Shown here piece after piece: positions 46,958 to 56,479 of a stretch of DNA of 64,000 nucleotides (the stretch's first letter is position 1; every line of letters starts with the position of its first letter). The stretch is from Rhyacichthys aspro (taxonomy: Eukaryota; Chordata; Actinopteri; Gobiiformes; Rhyacichthyidae). Where the stretch lies: assembly GCA_036850595.1 (NCBI GenBank), contig CM072152.1, forward strand, positions 20,597,179 to 20,661,178, written 5' to 3'. The translations under genes and the position numbers were made by a program. Under the pieces are notes generated by a model. It searched no databases. It saw only the letters and a program-made list of their open reading frames with translations, and was not told where the DNA came from.

Positions 46958-47419
46958 CTGAAAAAGCATTCAAACAGACACTCACTGTATATCAACAGTG
47001 TTTCCTATTGAGAGCAGTTAGGTTTGTATCCATCATAGTTCAGGCATATCCAAATCCTGTTTGTTTATGACTGAGATTAAATACACATAAGTTTATGTAG
47101 GTTAATGCAAATTAGCCAAAAACAATCAGCTAGATCAGTCTTGAGTAATATTAGGTGAATAAATTGGAACAGTCAGTAAAACCTGTTGAATCACATAAGA
47201 ACATAGTGGAAGACAATAAAAATGAGCTTTTTCATTGTTAAATACATTTGTCCCACTTGTCCTTTATGAACTGGAACTAACAACTTGAGCAAACTATAAA
47301 CCTTCACATTTTTAACATAAACGGAGTACTTTGTTCTGCTGTATCTTGTCTAACTGCATCAAAACAGACAAGATGAAGTCCAGCATACTGGATATGTTTG
47401 TTACAAATCATACACTTAC
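46958..47419 (-). other. Predicted intron in the 5' UTR (462 bp)
   Basis: A donor reading CTGG then GTAAGT on the minus strand lies at 47419-47414, and the matching acceptor ends at 46958. The segment between is AT-rich with no coding signal, unlike the CpG-richer sequence just beyond the donor. The call rests on two good splice sites in the right order and on the change in composition; no transcript evidence is available. Confidence 0.55.
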
Positions 47420-47484
47420 CCAGAAAAGTGTTGGGGAAACAAACTCTAATCCTCGAGAACAGAAAGTGTGTAGAAGCTGTGAGT

Positions 47485-47514
47485 TCAGGTGAGCGCAGAG
47501 GAGCCGGGACACAT
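47485..47514 (-). promoter_or_regulatory. Nine-codon upstream ORF in the leader
   Basis: On the minus strand an ATG at 47514 opens a frame of nine codons (MCPGSSALT) closed by TGA at 47487-47485. It lies inside the proposed first exon and ends well before the donor, so it would be present in the mature leader if transcription starts upstream of 47514. Such short ORFs commonly lower translation of the main frame. No peptide function is proposed. Confidence 0.4.
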
Positions 47515-47679
47515 CCAGATGGAGCAGAAGAGACAACTGCACCTCGCGTCGTTCAGCGGAAAGACTCCTGAAGCGAATAAAGCGCCAAAACAGGGCTGAA
47601 CGCACAGAACCGGTCCTCCGCTGGTATCAGTGAAGACAAGACCCAGGGGCGTTAGGGTGTTTGCCTTTTCTGAATGATC

Positions 47680-47685
47680 CTACAT
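47680..47685 (-). promoter_or_regulatory. Second start-stop element (ATG TAG)
   Basis: The minus strand reads ATG at 47685-47683 followed directly by TAG at 47682-47680. It matters only if the transcription start lies upstream of 47685. Two start-stop elements in one leader is unusual, but chance is not excluded for a six-base motif. Confidence 0.3.
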
Positions 47686-47870
47686 CGTGTCCTCTTTGTG
47701 CAGTGCAGCCACAGTCTCTGCTTGAAAGTGAGCTGCAGCGACGAGGAGCAGCGCGCCTGCTTTTCTCCAACACAAGTTAAACGTGCGCCTCTCTCACTGA
47801 GCCCTCCCCTCTGCGTAAAGCCAGTGCCGTCTCAACTGTCACTACATTACTCACGTCATTAATTCACTCC

Positions 47871-48867
47871 AGAAAGGGACTGGGTTTGTTAAATGTGGGG
47901 CTACTCAAATGTTAGGCCTACTGCGACAAAAAGGGATACTGTTCCTTTGATGGATTAAAGGTATATTGTAAATGAACTACACCAACTTTCACATAAAACA
48001 TGGCCACACTGAACTAACAACTAATCAGCCTCTGTTTTAAGGGAGACAGTGCCATAGCAATGTAATCATGGCGGACCAAGACAGGACTCAAGACCATGTT
48101 AAACTCAAGACAAGATCCAGTAAATGATACAAATACACACGCACAGATATTTTTACACTATAATTGTGTAAGGTGTTCTTTACAAATCCAATGGGAAGCT
48201 ACATCCAAAAAAAAAAAAAATTCAATGAGGTACAGTCAAATCAATTAATATTCAAATACATATCAACTTTTACTTTCAAACTGATTCGTTTTTTTCTGTA
48301 TAGGGACCTTTTTATCAGTACTTTTAGAGTATTCAGATCCATTTTTTATTTATTGTCATTACTGTTCATTGGATGCAGTTTAGTTTAGTCTGTATAGCTT
48401 TTTTTCAGGGAGCTTCAAATAAAGTTTGCCTTTACAGTTACTAAATATAATCAATCCTTTTGAGTGGGCTATAATGACTATGGCACTGTAAAAACACAAA
48501 GCTTCAATCCCTAAAGTACAAACATAGGCTCAGAATAAAGCAAAGAGTCAAGTATTTTTCAAAAGTATTTTTTTTTTACAACATACACATTTCTGTATCG
48601 CAGCAGAAGAGACTAAACTAAAAAAGCTCCATGTGCTGTTTTTTGGGCTGAACAAACCTTCATCATCAAGCTCAGAGCAAAGAAATAGTGGAAGGCAGTT
48701 CTATAGAGGCTCATCATCAGAGCGGCATACAGCCTGTGCACCACTGGCTTTTCTCTGCACACTTCAATCTGAGCCAGCGTGGTCTGAACATACAGCCACC
48801 TCAGGGGACTGCTGCACGAGGAAGGGCTTTGAAAGGGCGGCCTTGTGTGTCGCCGTTAAAGAGAAAG

Positions 48868-48870
<3 letters not shown>
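47871..48870. other. Upstream intergenic sequence, no gene seen
   Basis: AT-rich. A short GACCAAGAC-type block (GCGGACCAAGACAGGAC, CTCAAGACCATG) is at 48070-48120. A less AT-rich patch at 48700-48860 precedes the GT tract. Nothing else. Confidence 0.5.

Positions 48871-48927
<57 letters not shown>
48871..48927 (+). repeat. (GT)28 microsatellite
   Basis: Uninterrupted GT dinucleotides over 57 bases, about 1.0 kb upstream of the probable promoter. Such tracts can adopt Z-DNA and are highly length-variable. Confidence 0.98.
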
Positions 48928-48928
<1 letters not shown>

Positions 48929-49320
48929 CCTGAGACAGACAACCTATTGATGGGCTCCAGTACAATCAGATGTTCAGATGAAGTTTTGGCACATCATGTA
49001 AAATATTCACGAATGAAGGCGGAACATTTTTCAAGTTGCAGGGTTTTCTCAATAGAACTGCATTTTTTTCAGTACGCTCCAACTGCACTGAAGTCTCTTT
49101 GAATGGAAATGTTTTTAGGTATAAGCCTTGAAAAATGAGAAGATAAGAGACACTGATTCTTCCCACTGCATGGTAGTTTCTAAATTACAGAGGTATAGAG
49201 TATGATTAAAAAGGCAAAGGAATGCAAGACAAGAGCAGTTATAGCAAAGCAAACAACATAACAGCAAAACACTGGAGCATTGTGTTTAACATTAGAAAAC
49301 TTCACAGACTGTTTGACAAA

Positions 49321-49787
49321 CAGAGTCAGTCAGTTAGGCGGAACATTATGGCCTCCTGCCTAATATTGAAATGCTGCCCATTTAAGTCCTCCAAGGATCG
49401 GGCTTGTTTGTCCTGCACACCCCAAAGATGTTTGATTGGATTGAGATCTGAGGAATTTGGAACAAAATCAACACCTCAATCTGAGACCTGTCCACCTTCA
49501 CTGTTCCTTCCTTGGACTCTTTAGATAGATACTGACCACTGCAGACCGGGAACAGCCCACAAAAACTCAGGTTTTGGAGATGCTCTGATCCAGTCGTCAA
49601 ACCATCACAACTTGGACTTGTCAAACTCTCTCGAATCCTTACGCTGCCCATTTTTCCTGCTTCTAACACATCCATTTTGTGCTGCTGCTTAATACTGTAT
49701 ATCCCACTCACTAAAAGGTGCCATGAAAAAGAGATGCTCGGTGTTATTCATCCATCACTGGTCATAACCTTGTGCCTGATCAGTGCA
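49321..49787 (-). mobile_element. Tc1/mariner-type element, internally deleted and decayed (about 467 bp)
   Basis: The ends are inverted repeats: left CAGTTAGGCGGAACATTATGG, and the reverse complement of the right end TGCACTGATCAGGCACAAGG followed by TTATGACC. Read on the minus strand, the sequence holds the N-terminal part of a Tc1-like transposase (about 49500-49670, residues YLSKESKEGTV within the paired helix-turn-helix region), then jumps directly to the PNSSDLNPIKHLW segment near the last catalytic acidic residue (about 49395-49465, another frame). About 0.8-0.9 kb of the usual transposase gene, including the other catalytic aspartates, is missing. The frame is shifted and no active protein is possible. 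Confidence 0.85.
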
Positions 49788-51421
49788 CTTCTCATGTTGC
49801 TCTACAATTTTGGCTCCACAAATACAGCATATTTTTGCTTCTAAGCTACATTGTCTATGCCATTAACAAACCATTCACACTCACATTCAGTCCTGAAGGT
49901 TAATTTAAACTTACAAGTTCACTCAAACAAGCGTGTGATGCTGGGAGAGGCACTTCTAGTGATACTGAAGGCCCTTGGAGTGACATACGTGGGGACTGCA
50001 GTTCACCATTTACCCCTGAACCATAAACGTGACTGTAAAGAAGCACATCAAAGCATTTTTCTCCACTCTTTTTGTTCAAGTTTTTGCACAAGTAAAATGT
50101 GATTTTACACTCTGCCTGCTTTGTAATGCTGTGCTGTATAATTAAAGAGGAATCTGACACCTCCAGCAACATCTCATCTTCACTAGCACTTCATTTGCAT
50201 GAAATATTAACACACGAGTTTAGAAAGAAAAGATGAAACAATGGCACTCTGACATCAATGCCGTGGACTTTTATTTTATTTTTTATTTTCATTTTATTTT
50301 TTGCCTCAATCAGCCACATGCTAATATCATCTTGTCAGTTCAATGGATCATTTATTCCACTCTAAAACACTTTGTGTGACATGTTCAAACCTACGGTGCC
50401 ACTTGAACTTTGGAGATGAATACTTATAGGCAATTTCTCTCAGTTCTTTGCATGAGGCACTGACAATGAAGGCTTTTAGATATTAAAATAGAAGTGCAAA
50501 TGTAAAACTGTAAAAGTCTTTCCAAGTAAAACATTGCCTCAACCTAAACTGAAGCTTAATTTGATCACCTAAAATCAACGACTTATGAATACAGGTACAA
50601 TAATTCACTATGTATGCGACTATGTAAATCTGACACTGTAATTGCAATAATTTCTCTAATAGGGCATCATCCAATTCTTGTTATCCATAGCAACAGCTGG
50701 GATTTTAAGGCGTTACTCATTTGGCTGTCCTGCACCTGCTGCTCCTGTTGGCTCATTGGACTGAGGCCAGTTTTATGAATCATAGCCTTGTGCAAATACC
50801 AACTCTGCTCAACAACACAACCTGATGCATTCATTATCAAAACAGGAGATTTTTTTTTAATTCATTTTGATTAAAATGCTTTAAGTAAGGCATGATTTTG
50901 TGATAATCTGATCATCTGGAGCTTGGAGCTTCATTATAACAAAAATAAAAATCAAACCCAGGCCGCTCTGTATATGTGGTACTTACTCAGGTTGTGGGAA
51001 AGGGGCAATTATCAGTTTCAAGGTACATTGCAGATTTAAAATGTCACTCCTAATCCCATGACACTTCATTTAAGCTGCTCTTTTAAATATGAGTTGGTGT
51101 AGTAAAACCAGGGAGAGTAGAATAGTGTGTACAAAAGAGCTTCAAACATTTGTGCTGTGAAAATATTCAAACAAATTGGTAATTTACAATAGTGATCACA
51201 AGATCTGTGTCAGCCAAACCCTAAACTCAAGAAGACAGGTTTTCATTAGCTCCTTAAGTCAGTAGAAGAAGAATTTGGAGCTGTAGACTTTAAGCATTAA
51301 ACCTCCAGCGAATGCAAAGTCAGCACAAGTGGTCAAAAGCCAGTGTACTTTCTCAAATAAGTGAATCTAGATTAATGGATGTAGTGAAGGAGGTCATGGA
51401 GTTAGTTTGTGTGAGAGAAGA
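49788..51421. other. Upstream intergenic sequence, no gene seen
   Basis: Single-copy AT-rich DNA with a T-rich run at 50270-50305. Frames at 49851-50172 overlap on both strands without codon structure. Confidence 0.5.
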
Positions 51422-51483
51422 GCATGAGGAGGATGGGGATGGATGAAGGCAGATCCACTGTGGCGACCCCTGAAGGAAACAGT
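51422..51483 (+). repeat. Fragment of a common teleost repeat tail
   Basis: GATCCACTGTGGCGACCCC and TGAAGGAAACAG resemble the tail 'gatccgctgtggcgacccctaa' followed by a purine-rich end seen many times in fish genomes. Only this short piece is present. The parent family is not certain. Confidence 0.45.
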
Positions 51484-51864
51484 CTAGACTAGAGCAGAAA
51501 AACATCTCTAGTTAATAGCACTACCATACAGTCCATCCCCGACTGCCGAAAAGGGAAAGCAAGGTGCAATCAAACCGGCGCGACTCTCAGGACATAAACC
51601 TCTATAAGGGTGCTGTAATGACTTTGGGTGAGTGGGACTATTCAGAAAGAGGCTGTATATTCAGAACAAAGGTGGCAAGAGCTGTTGCTGTGGTACAGAT
51701 TCAAAGTGTCACAGTCAGAGCCCTCTCTTCTCTATCAGCTGTGGATGTGGCCAAATAAATGGGCCTTAACACAAATGTAAACTGGTCAAATGTTAGTCAA
51801 AAGTTGGGGTTTTTTTGCTCCTGTTCTTAACATCTTTACAGATCTTTATACATTTTTCTATATG

Positions 51865-51920
51865 TTTTTTTCTTGCACCAAGGCATCCAATCTGTACTAT
51901 GACAATAAACAATAAAAAAC
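51865..51920 (+). repeat. LINE 3' tail (L2-like), sense
   Basis: TTTCTTGCACCAAGGCATCC, then AATCTGTACTATGACAATAAA and an A-rich end, match the general form of teleost L2-type 3' tails (tgcacc..., gacaataaa). Only the terminal piece is present. Confidence 0.45.
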
Positions 51921-52829
51921 ACATTACTCGTCTATGGTATTTTCTGAGCAGCACGGTGCCTTTGCCACATTACCACCCTCCACATCACAACCTGCTGAAA
52001 CATATTCCTCTGTGTCTCCCCTAATGACCACTAATGCTTTAATAACCCGTGTTCTCTGCCAAGCTGCAGACATTTGAATATTCAGCAATGTGATAAATAA
52101 AGATGTCCCTTATATCTGATGGGAATGGGAATATCCATTAGGAACACATGGAAAATACTCCAGTGATTTACATAGATGGGAGTGCATGTGAATGATGTAA
52201 GAAACGATAAAGAAATCAGGAAGTAAAAATAATGGCTGGACATGGGTCACAGCTGTCATTTGGAGCGGTTCAAAAGAACAGCTGGTGGTGAAGCAGGGGG
52301 TTTAAGAGATTACAGGAAGAGGAGATAATGATAAAAAGGTGAGTCACTGGTATAAAAGTGAGGATGGGACAGTCTCGGTGTGTATCTTAAAAAGAGGATG
52401 AACATAAACACACAGTGTGGGTGTAGATAAATGAGTCCAGATAAAAGCCAGCAGCATTCATTATGTTTTGAGTAGTCATTGTGTGAGTCACAGGCCTTGC
52501 CTTTATAATCCAAATCAGTGCTCTCCAACCTGTTGGAAAGACACATCTGAAAGTCATGGATGTGTCTCCAAAGATTATTCATGCCTTCATCCAAACATAC
52601 AATTTAACTGAACTGATTACGACCAGTTCTTTAACTCATGACAGCAAAAAACATATCAATGTCTGCAACACAGCTTTGTGGAAATGAGCAACCAGGAAAC
52701 GTAATAAAAAACATTGCATTGTTTAAAACAGTGTGAAGAGGTGAAGCACATCAATCATTATCAGGGTTTGATAAATAGACATTTAAAGCCACACAGAACC
52801 CCAGAGGAAGGAACCATTACTCAGGGCAC
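51921..52829. other. Upstream intergenic sequence, no gene seen
   Basis: Single-copy DNA. No exon, RNA gene or recognised repeat was seen. Confidence 0.5.
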
Positions 52830-53010
52830 AAACTGAGCACTGCTGCAGGAGAAACACAGGCTTTTGGATGTTCATAAAATAAATGAATTACGTATTTGTT
52901 TTAAATGCAAAATCCAATCTGACATATTATTATGTAACAATGTTCCTGCAGGGCTTCCATAGCTGTTCACAGGCTGTCGAAAGGGGTGTGAGGCCTGGAA
53001 TTGCAGTCTA
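52830..53010 (+). repeat. Dispersed repeat family C, copy 2
   Basis: Contains AACTGAGCACTGCT and later CAGGGCTTCCATAGCTGTTC, ACAGGCTGTCGAAAG and GGTGTGAGG, matching the copy at 6583-6690 in order and orientation. The two share no obvious terminal repeats. Confidence 0.55.
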
Positions 53011-53126
53011 TTTTCAATTTTTGTCAGCAATTTTTAAAAAGTCAAAATGTTTACCATAAGTAGCCTGTCTATAATAAGGATTGTAAAGCATTTTTGCCTC
53101 GATATTTTTTATTGTTCCATTGATGT

Positions 53127-53147
53127 AAAAAAAAAAAAAAAAAAAAA
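53127..53147 (+). repeat. Poly(A) tract, 21 A
   Basis: Homopolymer of 21 A. It may be the end of an old retroposed fragment, but no retroelement body is recognised before it. Confidence 0.9.
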
Positions 53148-53341
53148 CACTCTTAAAGTTATTCTTTCTAATGTAAGGGTTAGGGATTTGATTGTTATGA
53201 ATGTAATTTCTTAGAGCCAATGGAACATGATGCCAAAGAAGTGTATTTGTGTATAATGTTTTTTTGCTTTGTGATTATGTATGTATGAATGAATTAATAA
53301 ATGATTGGATTAAATTAGTATTTTGGACAAAATATAACAAC

Positions 53342-53397
53342 AGAAGAAGAAGAAGAAGAAGAAGAAGAAGAAGAAGAAGAAGAAGAAGAAGAAGAAA
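53342..53397 (+). repeat. (AGA)n / GAA microsatellite, about 18-19 units
   Basis: Uninterrupted AGA triplets over about 56 bases; all-purine on the plus strand. It produces a meaningless run of arginine in one frame. Long GAA/TTC tracts can form triplex DNA. Confidence 0.97.
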
Positions 53398-55799
53398 ACA
53401 TTTTTACACTATGGTCCAGTGTCCATCAGAAAACGTCAGTGATAACAGTCTTTTAATTAAATCTCTAATGGGCAGAGAGAACAGTCAGACAAGTTATAAA
53501 TTACACACAGTAATGAATATTTTCAATTATAGAAATCCTGACTGACAAAGCATCAGCTTTAATGACTCGGTGTAGCACAAACTCCGAGAAGTTGTGGGAG
53601 AGAAATGGCTCACGAATGTTGGAGCTTGCATTATTTACCTCCGTAAACAAATAACACCTCCACAAACATAAAGCTGATGGAAAAGTGGCAGCAGGAGATT
53701 GAAATAAAAGCCCAAGTGTATTTCTTATGTCTTGACCTAGTTCCTGCATTATAGTTTGCGTCATTATCTGCAACGCGCTTATTCACAGACATCAAAGCAC
53801 AAAGCAAAGCAGGCAAGGCGGCCATTAGTTTGTCCTGGGAGAGAGGACGCTGAAAACAAGTTCGAGGAAATTTACGATAACATACAAATGCATTATTTAG
53901 CACTGATGTGATTAGTCAGTGGCCAGAATATTGCAGAGCAAAGTAATTAAAATGAAACAACCAACACAATGTGGCCCCAGCTTTTCAATGCACTGAATAG
54001 CTCTTTTTTTTTTTCTTTTTTTTTTTTTTTGCAGAAATATGAAATAATCATTATAATTCTGATTTGCAGCCAAGGTTTGCTCTGGCTGACAAATTCATTT
54101 AGCCGGCACAGACACAATGTGAGTGTTGTATTGTTTTGTGACGGTCAACAAAAGTTCAAAATAAAAGGGTGTGTAGGAAGACCCAAAAAACATGAAAGGG
54201 AAGGAATCAAAGGCAGTGTGAACATGGCCCTTCAGCTCCGGGTTAGTGCCTCCACAAACACACAAGAGGCAGAAGGTACAGTAGGCTGTTGACATTTAGA
54301 TGATATTTTCATGGACAGAGTTAATTTTAGCTCAGATAGTGTACGCTCTAAGCCGCAAAAGTCAAACATAATAAGATTTTAAATGATTGCCTTTGATGGA
54401 ACTTCAATCAAGAGCATTGAGTAAATAAGGATTAATCATTAAGACACAAAAAGATTGCATGTAGTTTCAGTAAAATCAGGAACAACAAAGGCAACACCTG
54501 GAAAAAAATCTGTGCATTCAGTCACAACATTCAAGATGTTCCAATAGGTTTTTGTTATTTCTTAGCACTAAACTTACACTATTTAGCTTTTACTGATGAA
54601 TGATTAAATGCTTTTCCACCTGTCGTTTCATTGCAGCCTGTTGACTGAAGTATAGCTCTGACTGATCATGAAGTATGACATGTAGTAATCTGTCACATAC
54701 TGAACAAGTACTGGATTTGTAACCTTTTTATTTAAATAATATAAGCTATTTTAACGTGCTGTAGTGGAAATGTAGATGCAAAAATACAGATAATTTGACT
54801 TTTAATGTTAATAAATGGGCAATAATAACATCCATTTAGAATTAGGGGAAGAAACAGAAACTCCAAACCATCACATATGACCAAAAACACACAAAAATCT
54901 CCACATTTAAAAGTAGTATTTTGTAATTGCATTTTATTATCTAGCATATTTTGTGATGAAACTAGATACAAAAACATGAAAATTCAAAACGCTGGTTGAA
55001 CATGCTCTTTACATTACATCTTCCATGACTTTATATAGAACGAGCTAATCCTAAAACTGACTTGATGATATCATTACATGCAATTTTCCTGCTATTATTA
55101 CACCTCATTTATAAAAGCTCTGTCACTAACCTTATTCTGGGTTTTTTAATTTCCAACTCAATTAGATTGGAGTGAAGTATGACTGAAGACTTTTTGGAGG
55201 GAGAAGTGAGATTCAGGCATTTTTTTTTTTTTTTGGCTGTGTCCAATATCTTCTTTGGCATGTGCGACTTGGGGAATACCTTATCTAAATACCAACATCC
55301 ATTTGGCATTTCGTATTAAATTAATTTATAGCACCTTTCTTTATCATTCTGCATGAAAATTTATTCTTTGAATCTTTGGCTTCATGTAAAAAAGAGGCCT
55401 ATTTTAAGAAGTGAGACGCAGCCGAGCACAAAGAGAGACGTTTAAACAAACAATCTACTTGAGCTGTCTGATTGGGCCCTCGAATCAATCTGTCTGCTGA
55501 GTAATAATGACAAAGCTGAAGGTAAACACCACGCTATATGAGCAGTCACAGCCTGCAATTTCACGTCAGAAAGAGAATGACTACTCACCTGCGCAGTCAA
55601 ATGGTGTTTACTCCAGCGCAGCTAGACAGCGCTCTGATTGGGCTTGAGTCACACTTTGATTGTTTTGAACATCTTTACTGGAAAGGTTTTTTAATCACGT
55701 TAAAATTATTGATCCATTGTTGTCCTAATGAGACAATGATGCTTATTGCTCTTCATTTTTACTGAAAATGATATCATGAGATGTGGGGGATTACACAAC
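53398..55799. other. Upstream intergenic sequence with a candidate conserved block
   Basis: The block 53420-53930 is non-repetitive and contains TTAATTAA (53453-53460). Two overlapping minus-strand frames of 90 codons cross it, but neither has family features. T-rich tracts lie at 54003-54031 and near 55220-55235. The rest is AT-rich and shows no gene. Confidence 0.45.
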
Positions 55800-55895
55800 A
55801 GCAGAGGGGTTAGCACTAGTCTCACAGCTGAACATATATTGGAGAATCTAAATTGTCCTTATAGTCAACGTGTGCATGGTCGTCTGTGAGCAAGG
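55800..55895 (+). repeat. Degraded copy of a common teleost dispersed repeat
   Basis: AGCAGAGGGGTTAGCACT followed by CTCACAGC, then GGAGAATCTAAATTGTCC, ACGTGTGCATGGTCGTCTGT. This is the well-known 'ggttagcactgttgcctcacagc ... taaattgcc' fish repeat with an internal deletion. It shares 18 bases with the inverted copy at 4104-4250. Part of the minus-strand frame at 55822-56316 comes from it. Confidence 0.7.
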
Positions 55896-56054
55896 GTAAA
55901 CATGGTATTTTTTTAAAAAGAGCTCCAAAATAAGCTACCAAGGGCAAAAACAAGCCTGACATAAACAGATTCTGCCCGGTGCATTGTATGAGTAAAAGGT
56001 GATCTATGTGAGAAAGCTTGTAACCAGGATGTTTGTTTGTCTGAAGAAAACAAA

Positions 56055-56479
56055 GCAGTCGTTCCCAAATCCCTGGGTCGGAATCCAAAAGTGGGTCACC
56101 ACAGATTTTATTTGGGTCATCAGACATTTCATATAGTTGCCTGAGTGGCTCACCTGGAGGAGTGCATGCCACACGCCTCCCGGGTTCAGTTCTGGCTCGG
56201 GTCATGTGGTCGGGGTCGCTCCTTTCTCTCTCTCTCTCTCTTTCCTGTTCTTCAACACTGTGTCCATCAAATGAAGGCAAAAAGGCCAAAAAACAAGTGG
56301 GACAGTCTATGGGCATTTAATGACAGTGCAAGAAAACAACAGAAAAGGGAACGACACTATAGGATCATCAAGGTCAAAAAAATAATTAAAACAGAAAAAA
56401 TACCAAACCTTGGGTTACAGTTCTCATGGCCTTTTTGAAATATGTGTCCTATCAAAAAAAGATTGTGAAACATTGCTTT
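56055..56479. mobile_element. hAT (Charlie-like) remnant containing a nested SINE
   Basis: Left GCAGTCGTTCCCAAATC then CTGGGTCGGAATCC and AAAAGTGGGTCACCACAG follow the 'cagtggttcccaaa ... gggtcg' pattern of hAT/Charlie ends. The right end at 56450-56479, reversed, reads GCAATGTTTCACAATC, similar to the left end. A tRNA-type SINE interrupts the middle. No clean 8-bp target duplication was found, so the limits are approximate. Confidence 0.6.
56134..56300 (+). mobile_element. tRNA-derived SINE, degraded
   Basis: The head carries an A-box-like TGGCTCACCTGGAGGAGTGC and a B-box-like GGGTTCAGTTCTGGC with tRNA-like spacing. Next come TCATGTGGTC and a CT-rich block (56223-56241). The tail is GGCAAAAAGGCCAAAAAA, a form often seen at the end of teleost SINEs. 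It is too diverged and too long to be a working tRNA gene. It lies inside the hAT-like remnant, so it inserted later. Confidence 0.7.

Larger units (their letters stand above)
47420..47720 (-). other. Predicted non-coding first exon of the Kv4 gene (5' boundary unknown)
   Basis: Upstream of the 47419 donor the sequence becomes richer in CG dinucleotides (for example around 47450-47620), as expected near a vertebrate transcription start. It holds short upstream ORFs, including a 9-codon one at 47514-47485 and ATG TAG at 47685-47680. The 3' end at 47420 is set by the donor; the 5' end is a guess, and the start may lie anywhere from about 47530 to 47830. An alternative is a single unspliced leader running from here into the coding exon. 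Confidence 0.45.
47440..47870 (-). promoter_or_regulatory. Probable promoter region of the Kv4 gene
   Basis: This stretch has a clearly higher density of CG dinucleotides than the AT-rich DNA on either side, a CRE-like site (TGACGTGA on the minus strand, 47858-47851), and a GGGGCG element near 47646. No convincing TATA box is seen, which fits a CpG-type promoter of a neuronal channel gene. It lies just upstream of the proposed non-coding exon. Limits are approximate. Confidence 0.45.

Noticed and set aside
46373..46961. Frames on the plus strand and a second minus frame within the Kv4 exon
   Set aside because: Shadows of the real channel frame in a GC-rich exon.
48633..49102. Overlapping plus-strand frames with alternating Cys-Val
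   Set aside because: Produced by the GT microsatellite in different frames; no gene evidence.
53249..53545. 98-codon plus-strand frame with a long run of arginine
   Set aside because: The run is the AGA microsatellite read in one frame; flanks show no codon structure.
55822..56316. 164-codon minus-strand frame, the second longest in the window
   Set aside because: It crosses a dispersed repeat, a hAT-like remnant and a tRNA-SINE; the ER-rich part is the CT-rich SINE block read backwards.
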